A stretch of 22,154 nt of DNA from CALKGK01 sp964649515 (lineage in GTDB: Bacteria > Bacteroidota > Bacteroidia > Flavobacteriales_D > Sanyastnellaceae): positions 1 through 22,154 of the forward strand of contig CAZYPV010000056.1 of assembly GCA_964649515.1 (NCBI GenBank), written 5' to 3'. The notes under the pieces are model-generated. The model was not told where the DNA came from and did no database searches. It saw only the letters and a program-made list of their open reading frames with translations. The translations under genes were made by a program, and so were the position numbers. Below, in pieces: positions 1 to 6,860 of the stretch (positions are counted from its first letter, which is position 1; every line of letters starts with the position of its first letter).

Positions 1-68
1 CAAAACTTGTTTAAAACTTCACACCTTGTCAACAGGCACATGCCAAATGCGGTTGTAACTTGTTCACC

Positions 69-548
69 ATGAGCGATGCAAACGAAACCTTTCTCAATCG
101 ATTTCGGATCATGGGCGGCGGACCAGTAGATGATGTTTTCGAATACCTAAAACACGTTGTCAATAACCAAGAAACCTCAGAAATTCACGTTGGTTGTGAC
201 TCTCAAAACTACCGCAACGATACCGTTTACGTCACCACGATCGTTTTCAGATATCAAGGAGCGGGCGCACATGTCGTCTACCGAAAAGAACGTGTCCCAA
301 AGATTCACGACCTCTGGTCCAAACTCTGGGGTGAAACCGAACGTTCTGTTGAACTTGCCAACTTGATTCGGGAACGCTGCGGCATCACCATTCAACAGAT
401 TGATTTGGACTTCAACTCCGACCCCAACTTTCCAAGTCACAAACTGCTGAGTGCATCCACAGGATACATCTCCTCTCTCGGTTACCAAAGCAAGGCAAAA
501 CCACACCTCCTCATGGCAGTCTGGGCGGCCAATGTCTTGTGTCACTGA
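69..548 (+). CDS. YkuK-family RNase H-like protein (DUF458)
   Basis: This 159-residue protein resembles the DUF458/YkuK family, which has a ribonuclease H-like fold; its substrate is not established. Visible features are an early strand with the motif IHVGCDSQ, whose Asp44 sits where RNase H folds place a catalytic acid, a Glu at 91 in a helix, a second acidic strand (IDLDFNSD, 111-118), and a C-terminal Ala-rich helix after KAKPH (142-146). This spacing of acids fits an RNase H fold. The ATG at 69 is preferred over the in-frame TTG at 60; no Shine-Dalgarno is seen. The 68 bases upstream hold no clear promoter, and the gene could continue an operon from outside the window. The fold assignment is fairly sure; the activity is unknown. 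Confidence 0.75.
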   Translation: MSDANETFLNRFRIMGGGPVDDVFEYLKHVVNNQETSEIHVGCDSQNYRNDTVYVTTIVFRYQGAGAHVVYRKERVPKIHDLWSKLWGETERSVELANLIRERCGITIQQIDLDFNSDPNFPSHKLLSASTGYISSLGYQSKAKPHLLMAVWAANVLCH

Positions 549-584
549 GTTTGAACATGAGCAGTTCTGAGCGGTTATTTGGAT

Positions 585-1049
585 ATGAAAATGCATCGAA
601 TCACAACCGAACAGATTTTACCTTTGAGCCTGGATGAGGCTTGGGACTTCTTTTCAAAGCCAGACAACCTGAACGAAATTACCCCAGAAGATATGAGCTT
701 CAAAATATTGAGCGGTGCGGGGGAAAGAATGTTTGCAGGTCAAATCATCACCTACAAGATCAAACCTTTACTCAACATCCCTATGAACTGGGTCACGGAA
801 ATTGTGCAGGTGGTTGAAAACAAATACTTTATCGATGAACAACGCTTTGGCCCGTATGCCTTTTGGCACCACCGTCACCACTTCGAAGAGCATGAAGATG
901 GCGTGTTGATGAAAGATACCCTGCACTATGCCCTCCCAATGGGGTTCTTAGGAGAGTTGATGGGAGCACTCTTTATTCACAAAAAAGTGAAGGGCATTTT
1001 TCAATATCGAGAAGAAAAGCTCAACCGCATTTTCCCAAAGAAATCATAA
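585..1049 (+). CDS. SRPBCC-family (START-like fold) protein
   Basis: A soluble protein of 154 residues with the layout of the SRPBCC superfamily (Bet v1/START-like hydrophobic ligand pocket). It opens with a strand, then has the typical helical segment with LSLDEAWDFFSKPDNL, where 'planned W/F plus a P..L' marks polyketide-cyclase-like members, followed by alternating strands and a long C-terminal helix (KVKGIFQYREEKL). A His-rich stretch, FWHHRHHFEEHEDG, lies in the middle. Similar proteins are often annotated as ligand-binding or cell-division-inhibitor-like, but no function can be read from the sequence. The start could be ATG 585 or ATG 591; a TTG at 579 is less likely. It lies 36 bases after the YkuK-like gene and 52 before the pirin gene. 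Confidence 0.65.
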   Translation: MKMHRITTEQILPLSLDEAWDFFSKPDNLNEITPEDMSFKILSGAGERMFAGQIITYKIKPLLNIPMNWVTEIVQVVENKYFIDEQRFGPYAFWHHRHHFEEHEDGVLMKDTLHYALPMGFLGELMGALFIHKKVKGIFQYREEKLNRIFPKKS

Positions 1050-1101
1050 CTTAGAGTGCTACAAACGTCAATGCTTCTCCACTCATCTTTAATCGAAGAT
1101 C

Positions 1102-2226
1102 ATGAGCCAAGAAAATAGTCGAAGAAACTTCATAAAAAAAGCTGCTGTGCTTGGATCTGGGGCGATTCTCAGCGCCAAAGCAAGCGGAATGACACCAAAT
1201 TTAGACATGAACAAAAATCCAATCAAACGAACCCGTCCCTTAGGCTTTCAATGGGAAACACAAGACCCCTTTCTTTTCTGTGTTCATCATGAAGACCAAT
1301 ATCCCGAAGGAAATGAAGTGATGGGTCCAAAAACAGGAATTGAGGGTAGAAATTTAGGTCAGGATTTTTTGTTGAAGGACGGCTATCGGATGTATCATGG
1401 TAAACGTGTCCCAGGTTTTCCCGGACACCCTCACCGTGGTTTTGAGACGATTACTGTGGTGCGCAAAGGCATGGTAGATCACAGCGATTCGAAAGGCGCA
1501 GCGGGACGATATGGAGATGGTGATGTACAATGGATGACTGCGGGAAGCGGACTCCAACACGCTGAAATGTTCCCGCTTTTAAAGGAGAATGACAAAAATC
1601 CATTGGAACTTTTTCAAATATGGATCAACCTCCCGGCAAAAGACAAAATGGTAGAACCCCATTTCAAAATGCTTTGGTCTGAAGATATTCCAGATTTTCA
1701 TTATAAAGATAGTAACGGACGCAGCACGAGCATTGAAGTGATTGCCGGAAAAATTGGCGGAATGATGGCGCCTCCTCCTCCCCCCAACTCTTGGGCCAAT
1801 AATCCAGACAACGATGTGGCCGTGTGGAACATTGCTATGGAACCGGGAGCCCAATTCTTACTTCCTGAGGCGGCTGAAGGGGTGAATAGAACGCTCTATT
1901 TTTACGAGGGAGCTGCGCTTCAGATAAATGACGAAAAGTTGCAGAACTACCACGCTGCTGATGTAGATGGAAGCTCGGAACTGTTGTTGATCAATGGAGA
2001 TATACCAGGAAAAATATTGGTTCTTCAAGGAAAGCCCATCAATGAGCCGGTGGTGCAACACGGACCGTTTGTGATGAACACCCGTGCAGAACTTCAACAA
2101 GCATTTACTGATTTTCAAGCAACGCACTTCGGAGGTTGGCCTTGGGATCGGTATGATCAAGTTCATGACAGAAACAAAGGCAGGTTCGCTTACCATGCAG
2201 ATGGCAGGAAAGAAGAACGGTCGTAG
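1102..2226 (+). CDS. Pirin-family cupin protein with Tat signal
   Basis: A 374-residue member of the pirin family (bicupin, non-haem Fe). The N-terminal cupin carries the family signature: HPHRGFET at 109-116, a GDVQWMTAGSG block (140-150), then LQHAEM. By comparison with human pirin the metal ligands are His109, His111, His153 and Glu155. The start is unusual: SRRNFIKKA (6-14) is a twin-arginine motif, followed by a short hydrophobic core (AAVLGSGAIL) and a small-residue region near 24-29. This suggests export across the inner membrane in folded form, possibly with metal bound. Pirins are usually about 230-300 residues and cytoplasmic. The second cupin (about 240-330) keeps the fold but no clear metal site. 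A Pro-rich loop (APPPPPPNS) lies near 223-231. Some pirins have quercetinase activity; the substrate here is unknown. A terminator follows directly. Confidence 0.88.
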   Translation: MSQENSRRNFIKKAAVLGSGAILSAKASGMTPNLDMNKNPIKRTRPLGFQWETQDPFLFCVHHEDQYPEGNEVMGPKTGIEGRNLGQDFLLKDGYRMYHGKRVPGFPGHPHRGFETITVVRKGMVDHSDSKGAAGRYGDGDVQWMTAGSGLQHAEMFPLLKENDKNPLELFQIWINLPAKDKMVEPHFKMLWSEDIPDFHYKDSNGRSTSIEVIAGKIGGMMAPPPPPNSWANNPDNDVAVWNIAMEPGAQFLLPEAAEGVNRTLYFYEGAALQINDEKLQNYHAADVDGSSELLLINGDIPGKILVLQGKPINEPVVQHGPFVMNTRAELQQAFTDFQATHFGGWPWDRYDQVHDRNKGRFAYHADGRKEERS

Positions 2227-2248
2227 ATAAAGATGATTTTTGATATGG

Positions 2249-2275
2249 AAGGACGAGGAAACTCGTCCTTTTTTC
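2249..2275 (+). terminator. Rho-independent terminator after the pirin gene
   Basis: A perfect 9-bp stem (AAGGACGAG paired with CTCGTCCTT) closed by a GAAA tetraloop, running straight into a run of T. It starts 22 bases after the pirin stop codon, so it most likely ends that transcript. Confidence 0.85.
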
Positions 2276-2312
2276 TTTCCAGGGTTTGCTCCTCGCCTAA
2301 AGGACCAAAAAC

Positions 2313-2347
2313 AAAAAAGCGGCTTCCCGTTGGATTCCGCTTTTTTT
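2313..2347. terminator. Second hairpin, able to terminate in both directions
   Basis: Six A, then GCGG, pairing with CCGC and seven T, with a further 3-bp TCC/GGA inner stem and a CGTT loop. The A-tract on one side and T-tract on the other make it U-ended on both strands. It could therefore back up the first terminator and also stop minus-strand transcripts arriving from the LytTR gene. Confidence 0.7.
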
Positions 2348-2666
2348 AAGATCATTACTAGCGCTATCGGCAACCGCTGCAATGAAACTTTCAATAAGTT
2401 CGACCTGATTCACAAATACTGTGTTTGGCAAAACTGATTTCGATTGTGTAAATCAGGTCTAAAAAATTTTACCAGTCCGCGTGCATTGAGATGAAAAATC
2501 TAAAGTTAGGTAGGCAGATTTATCGTTACAATGAAAAGTATTCGAGTGTCTCTACGCACTATGAACACTACAAATATGGCTCATAATCTGCTTGCCTACC
2601 TTGAATTTTCGACGACCCGGCGTATTCTTTCGATTTTTGGTAATGAACCTTCGTTTTTTGGTTTTT
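2347..2666. other. Gene-free gap with two long inverted repeats
   Basis: No convincing gene is seen here; the short open frames lack family features. Two imperfect palindromes stand out. In the first, GACCTGATT (2402-2410) pairs with AATCAGGTC (2451-2459), and inside it CACAA (2411-2415) pairs with TTGTG (2444-2448) after a 2-base bulge. In the second, AGGTAGGC plus AGATT (2508-2520) pairs with AATCT and GCCTACCT (2585-2601) around a 4-base bulge and a loop of about 64 bases. They could fold as RNA on either strand, but no known class is recognised. Confidence 0.4.
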
Positions 2667-3365
2667 TTACCCTTTCAAAATATTCACACTTCGAAGGAAA
2701 ATGGGCTTCTGAGCTCTACTCATCGGGATCACTTTGTCGGCAAGCATCACACTGTTGTCTTCCACATCGGTGATTTTATCCATGTTGACAATGTACTTGC
2801 GGTGAACTTTGATGAATCGTGGATGTGATAGACGAGAATCCACGGCTGAGAGCGTGCCATGAATCATGTAACTTTCATCTGCACAGACTACTTTCACATA
2901 ATCGCCTACACTCTCCAAAAAGAAGATGTCTTCAAATGGAATACGTACCAAACTTCGGTCTGCTTTGATATATACCTCTTGGGCCGCACTGGCTTGAGCA
3001 ACGGCACTTAAGCGAGATTGTCGACTGCTGGCTTTTTCAATGCCTTTTTTAAAACGGGATGATTTGATGGGTTTGATCAAGAAATCAGCAACTTCAAATT
3101 CAAAGGCCTCAAATGCATAATTCTTGTTCCCCGAAGTGACAATGACTTCAGGCATATAAGGAACGGCCTCCAAGAATTGCAATCCACTCATGGTAGGCAA
3201 TTCAATGTCCAGAAAAATAAGGTCCACGGCTTCTTTACTCATGAATTGCAATGCTTCCTTCGCATCCTCAAAACTTCCTACCAAATTGAGTTCAGGTTCT
3301 TTCGAGCACAACTTCTCCAAGGATTTCCGTGCTAAAATTTCGTCTTCAACAATAATGCATTTCAT
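2667..3365 (-). CDS. LytTR-family response regulator
   Basis: A 232-residue two-domain transcription regulator of the LytR/AlgR type. The receiver domain spans about 1-120: acidic pocket Glu7-Asp8, phospho-acceptor Asp53 in the strand LIFLDIELP, Thr77 and Lys98 (FLIKP). After a linker, the LytTR DNA-binding domain (about 130-228) shows the typical elements YIKADRSLVRIPFEDI, FLESVGDYVKV and RFIKVHRKYIVNM. LytTR domains bind direct-repeat operators through beta strands. No LytS-type membrane kinase is beside it; the nearest kinase is the hybrid kinase ending 291 bases upstream on the same strand, whose Hpt domain could pass a phosphate to Asp53 (inference). The ATG start at 3365 is well placed. 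The gene probably has its own promoter in 3366-3656. Confidence 0.92.
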   Translation of the reverse strand: MKCIIVEDEILARKSLEKLCSKEPELNLVGSFEDAKEALQFMSKEAVDLIFLDIELPTMSGLQFLEAVPYMPEVIVTSGNKNYAFEAFEFEVADFLIKPIKSSRFKKGIEKASSRQSRLSAVAQASAAQEVYIKADRSLVRIPFEDIFFLESVGDYVKVVCADESYMIHGTLSAVDSRLSHPRFIKVHRKYIVNMDKITDVEDNSVMLADKVIPMSRAQKPIFLRSVNILKG

Positions 3366-3656
3366 TTTTTGCCCAATTGAGTAGCGTTTTTAAATCCGCC
3401 AAGAGTGATTGTTAGTGTTCCGTTTGCTCACTACAAAAGACTGAAAAAGTAAGTTAAGTAAAGATTTAGAACGCTTATTTTCGATTTTTGGTCGTTTTTT
3501 AACGATGAACGACTTATTTATTAGATGTTCTGAACACTTTATCATTAAACCAGCAAAAGACGTCCTCTATAAACAGACAATATCAGTGGGGTTTTGGTTC
3601 AGTTTGAACGATATTCGGTTAAGAAAAAGTTACGAAAACACAATTTTGAAGACAAA

Positions 3657-6221
3657 TTAGAACTGATTCATCTGGTTTTCTACCTTGGGCAACATCCGCT
3701 TCAAATGCTCAGCGATTTTATTGTAGATGCGCTGACATTGTTCCTCCTCACCATCGATTGCAGCACTTTCCAAAGCACTCATCGCCTGAGTGATGGATGA
3801 GAGTCCAATCATGGTGAAAGTGGGTTTGATCTTGTGAGCTTGTTGTTTAATCTTATCGAAATCTGTCTGATCCACGGCATTCATGAGAGTTTCCATGGAT
3901 TCATCAACAATGCTCAAAAATACGGAGAACATCTCTTTGGCGTATTCCAAATCATCTCCGTAGGCTTCTTCCAAATAGTCGAGATCAATTTCTTCTTGAA
4001 AGTGAAGTTCTTGGGGCTCTCTTTCCAAGGAAGGTTTGATCATGTGTTGGGGAACGGTACAGCCATCATCACGTTTCGAGGCACTAGAATTCGCTCGGGT
4101 TTGAACCCGCTCACGATACGATTTTAAAACTTCATAGAGCTGATTAGGAGCGAAGGGTTTGGAGATGAAGCCCGACATCCCTTGCGCCATTGCACTTTGC
4201 TTTTTGGACAGAAAAGAAGATGCGGTTAATGCTAAAACAGGGACCTCCTCTTTACGTTCTTTTTGAATGTCAAATATTCGATGGGTTGCTTCAAAACCGT
4301 CCATCCTCGGCATTTGAAGGTCCATCAGAACAAGGTCGTAATGGTTTTGCTCGTACAATTCCACTGCTTCCACCCCGTCATTTCCAACATCAAAGTGAAT
4401 GCCTACTTTTCTTAATAGGGTGCTGATGTAACGCTGGTTCATGGTATTGTCTTCCGCCACCAAAACACGCATCCCTTCTAAGCTTATTTCCGTCTTTTCT
4501 CCATGCACACCATCTCGACCACCGATTTCTCCCTGGGAGGTGTCAAGATCAACGTCAAACGAAAAATAGAAGTTCGCCCCTTCGCCTTCTGAAGAGGAAA
4601 CCTGTAACTTACCGCCCAGTAAACGAACGAGCTGACTAGAGATGTACAAGCCCAAACCGGTTCCTCCATACTGACTACTCACACTCTTATCTGCTTGCTT
4701 GAAACGTTCGAAAATATGCTGCTGCTTCTCAACGCTAATACCCACTCCGGTATCTTGCACCGAAAACATCAATCTTGTTCGATCTTCCTGCTTGCCTTTT
4801 GAAGCGCTTACTTTGAGCAAAACTTCGCCTTCAGCCGTAAACTTTTCGGCGTTGGACAAAAGATTGATTAAAATTTGGCTCAGCGCTTGGGCGTCAGACC
4901 ATACATGATGCTTGAGGGCATTGTCAAATTCCAGGTTGAATTCTATAGTTTTGTTCTGCTTTTTGTAATCGAAAGATCTCAACAAACTAGAACAGAGTTC
5001 CCTCAAATCAACTGGAGTAATATTCAGCTCAAAAGATGAAGAATCAATTTTTGAGATGTCGAGAATGTCAGAAATAAGGTGTTGAAGAATATTGGCAGAG
5101 CTCTGAAGGATCTGGAGATAATCTTGCTGAATGGAATCTAAACTGGTTTCATTCATCAAGTGGCTCATACCGATGATGGCGTTCAACGGTGTTCTGATTT
5201 CATGACTCATGCTGGCCAAAAATAACTTCTCTGCTTCTTGCGCAGATTCGGCTTTACTTTTCGCTTGTATGAGCTCTTGTTCCAACTGTTTTCGGTCGGT
5301 AATATCGTAGTGAATACCTATGGAACCCGCCACTTTACCATGTTCATCATAAAATGGTGCTCCACTGATCAATACCCAAATGAGTTCCCCGTTTTTCTTT
5401 CGAATTCGAATTTCGTAAACCCCAGTAGTGCCTTGATTACGCGTGGCAATTTGCTCTTGGTGTATTTCTGCCTCTTCCTCCACCCCCAATACTTCCGGGG
5501 CGCTTAAACCAATCAACTCATCTCCAGAATATCCGGTCATTTCATTGAATTGTGGATAAACTTTGATGATGGTGTTGTTCAAATCCACTTCCAAAAGCCC
5601 AAGTTGCATGTTCTCAATGATGCTCCTGTATTTGATTTCGCTTTTTTCAATTTGAACTTTAGCCTGACTCAAAGCGCTTTCTGCTTGTTTTCTTTGATCA
5701 ATGTCACGAGCAAAAACAGAGAAATAAACGTTCCCTTCGTCATCAATCACCCGATTGGTGTTCTGGCCAAACCACAGTTGGGTACCATACCTCGTCATCA
5801 CCGGCAATTCATAATAATCAGAGCTTTTGCCCGAATGCATGAATTCAAGATAGTGTTGAAAAACCTTTTTGCGATGCTCTTCGGGTATGAAGATGGTGAA
5901 GGGCTTACCAAGAATGTCTTCTTCTTCATAACCGTAATGCAAGATCCCAACTTTGTTAACGTAGGTGATGTTTCCGAACAGATCTACGTTGTAAATCACT
6001 TCCGTGGCTTTTTCAACTAACTGGCGAAATTTTGTTTCATTTTCAGAAAGTTGACGGGTTCGCTCTTTGATTTGTTGCTCCAAATCAGCATTCAAAGCGC
6101 GCAATGCTTGATTGGCATCAAAAAGGGCTTTGGCTTTTTCCTCGAGAAGGTTCTCTGCCTGTTTTCTGGCCGATATTTCTCGTTTCAATCGACGCTCAAG
6201 CAATTCCAATTCTTTCTTCAA
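3657..6221 (-). CDS. Soluble hybrid histidine kinase, PAS-PAS-HK-REC-Hpt, partner of H-NOX
   Basis: An 854-residue cytoplasmic hybrid sensor kinase with no membrane segment. Order: N-terminal coiled coil (about 1-62), PAS (63-178), short coil, PAS (190-310), coil, HisKA with phospho-acceptor His340 (SMSHEIRTPL), HATPase with N-box Asn457 and the DTGVGI and GGTGLGL boxes, receiver with Asp634 (LMDLQMP) and Lys688, and a C-terminal Hpt domain with His796 (QQAHKIKP). It therefore carries a complete internal His-Asp-His relay but no DNA-binding output. The start is TTG at 6221-6219, overlapping the TGA of the H-NOX gene; the next Met is near residue 128, inside the first PAS, so an ATG start would destroy the domain. 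The overlap implies translational coupling to H-NOX. In studied H-NOX/kinase pairs, NO-bound H-NOX modulates autophosphorylation; the same role is inferred here. Confidence 0.9.
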   Translation of the reverse strand: MKKELELLERRLKREISARKQAENLLEEKAKALFDANQALRALNADLEQQIKERTRQLSENETKFRQLVEKATEVIYNVDLFGNITYVNKVGILHYGYEEEDILGKPFTIFIPEEHRKKVFQHYLEFMHSGKSSDYYELPVMTRYGTQLWFGQNTNRVIDDEGNVYFSVFARDIDQRKQAESALSQAKVQIEKSEIKYRSIIENMQLGLLEVDLNNTIIKVYPQFNEMTGYSGDELIGLSAPEVLGVEEEAEIHQEQIATRNQGTTGVYEIRIRKKNGELIWVLISGAPFYDEHGKVAGSIGIHYDITDRKQLEQELIQAKSKAESAQEAEKLFLASMSHEIRTPLNAIIGMSHLMNETSLDSIQQDYLQILQSSANILQHLISDILDISKIDSSSFELNITPVDLRELCSSLLRSFDYKKQNKTIEFNLEFDNALKHHVWSDAQALSQILINLLSNAEKFTAEGEVLLKVSASKGKQEDRTRLMFSVQDTGVGISVEKQQHIFERFKQADKSVSSQYGGTGLGLYISSQLVRLLGGKLQVSSSEGEGANFYFSFDVDLDTSQGEIGGRDGVHGEKTEISLEGMRVLVAEDNTMNQRYISTLLRKVGIHFDVGNDGVEAVELYEQNHYDLVLMDLQMPRMDGFEATHRIFDIQKERKEEVPVLALTASSFLSKKQSAMAQGMSGFISKPFAPNQLYEVLKSYRERVQTRANSSASKRDDGCTVPQHMIKPSLEREPQELHFQEEIDLDYLEEAYGDDLEYAKEMFSVFLSIVDESMETLMNAVDQTDFDKIKQQAHKIKPTFTMIGLSSITQAMSALESAAIDGEEEQCQRIYNKIAEHLKRMLPKVENQMNQF

Positions 6222-6757
6222 GCTGTTATCGAAATAAGAAATTCAACTTCAGATTCGTCCTGAACAAGCACTTTCTTGCTCAATTCATAGTGATGTCCAA
6301 AATGGTGCATGCTCGCATCAATAAGTCCATGCGCAAAATCAGCCATCCTCCGATAGCTCCGGTATATCATGCGCATCTCATTGCCATTTCTTCGTGTTTC
6401 AAACGAAGGCAACTTGGCATCAGGATAAAGCTTGAGCACTTCCTTGTGAATGTGTCCATCTACCGACTTCAGGAATTCAAATCCATGCTCAAAACCTTCG
6501 AAAAAACTGGGATAGCCTTTTTTGAAGGTCACAAACATGTAACTACCAAAACCGTGCAAGAGGGTCGACTTTTCGGTATCACTGGCGTTCGAAAGTTCGT
6601 TGAGCAGTTGCAATAATTCATGGTGCGGATAGGTTCCTGTGGCAGTGTAGGCACCATCATTCCCCAATTCCGCTGAGGTAATGATTTTATCCACCATTGC
6701 ATAGCCGTACTGGGCTTCTACCATTTCTAAAAACTCAGTAAATACTATTCCTTTCAT
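6218..6757 (-). CDS. H-NOX (haem nitric oxide/oxygen binding) sensor protein
   Basis: A stand-alone 179-residue H-NOX domain that should bind ferrous haem b. The start KGIVFTEFLEMVE is characteristic. The proximal haem ligand is His104 in HIHKEVLKLYP, with the conserved Pro117 13 residues later, the same spacing as His102/Pro115 in Thermoanaerobacter H-NOX. The haem-propionate motif YxSxR is present as Tyr132, Ser134 and Arg136. The position of the O2-stabilising distal Tyr140 of Thermoanaerobacter, five residues after that Arg, is Phe141 here, which favours NO rather than stable O2 binding (inference). The stop overlaps the start of the hybrid kinase gene, the usual arrangement for H-NOX signalling pairs. 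It begins 103 bases after the receiver-CRP gene, so it may be read from that transcript or from its own promoter. Confidence 0.93.
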   Translation of the reverse strand: MKGIVFTEFLEMVEAQYGYAMVDKIITSAELGNDGAYTATGTYPHHELLQLLNELSNASDTEKSTLLHGFGSYMFVTFKKGYPSFFEGFEHGFEFLKSVDGHIHKEVLKLYPDAKLPSFETRRNGNEMRMIYRSYRRMADFAHGLIDASMHHFGHHYELSKKVLVQDESEVEFLISITA

Positions 6758-6775
6758 TCAGCTAGGGTTTGTGCA

Positions 6776-6808
6776 CGAAGTTAATAAAAGGTGGCTTTTC
6801 ATCGGCAA
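6776..6808 (-). promoter_or_regulatory. Possible promoter for the H-NOX/kinase pair
   Basis: On the minus strand a TTG (6808-6806) is followed after 22 bases by TAACTTCG (6783-6776), one mismatch from the Bacteroidetes -7 consensus TAnnTTTG. A start a few bases further on would leave a leader of roughly 15 bases before the ATG at 6757. This is a weak match only. Confidence 0.25.
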
Positions 6809-6860
6809 ACAAACGACTTTTCAGCGCTATCCTACAAGGCTACTTCAAGGAGGCGAAGTC

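Noticed and set aside
2240..2437. Plus-strand open frame after the pirin gene
   Set aside because: It runs through both terminator hairpins, starts inside the terminator region and shows no family features.
2505..2601. Integron attC-like site, because GTTAGGT (2505-2511) fits the GTTRRRY core
   Set aside because: The partner core RYYYAAC is missing and the order of the arms is wrong for attC. There is no integrase or cassette gene nearby.
3481..3520. Hairpins in the gap between the hybrid kinase and LytTR genes (GTCGTT at 3491 with AACGAC at 3508; TCGTT with AACGA around four T)
   Set aside because: The stems are only five or six bp, compete with each other and have no T-run at the right place on the minus strand, so no terminator is claimed. 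The rest of 3366-3656 is AT-rich and shows no clear promoter.
5238..6020. Long plus-strand open frames opposite the hybrid kinase
   Set aside because: They lie antisense to a well-supported multidomain kinase and their translations lack any domain signal; they are by-products of the kinase codons.
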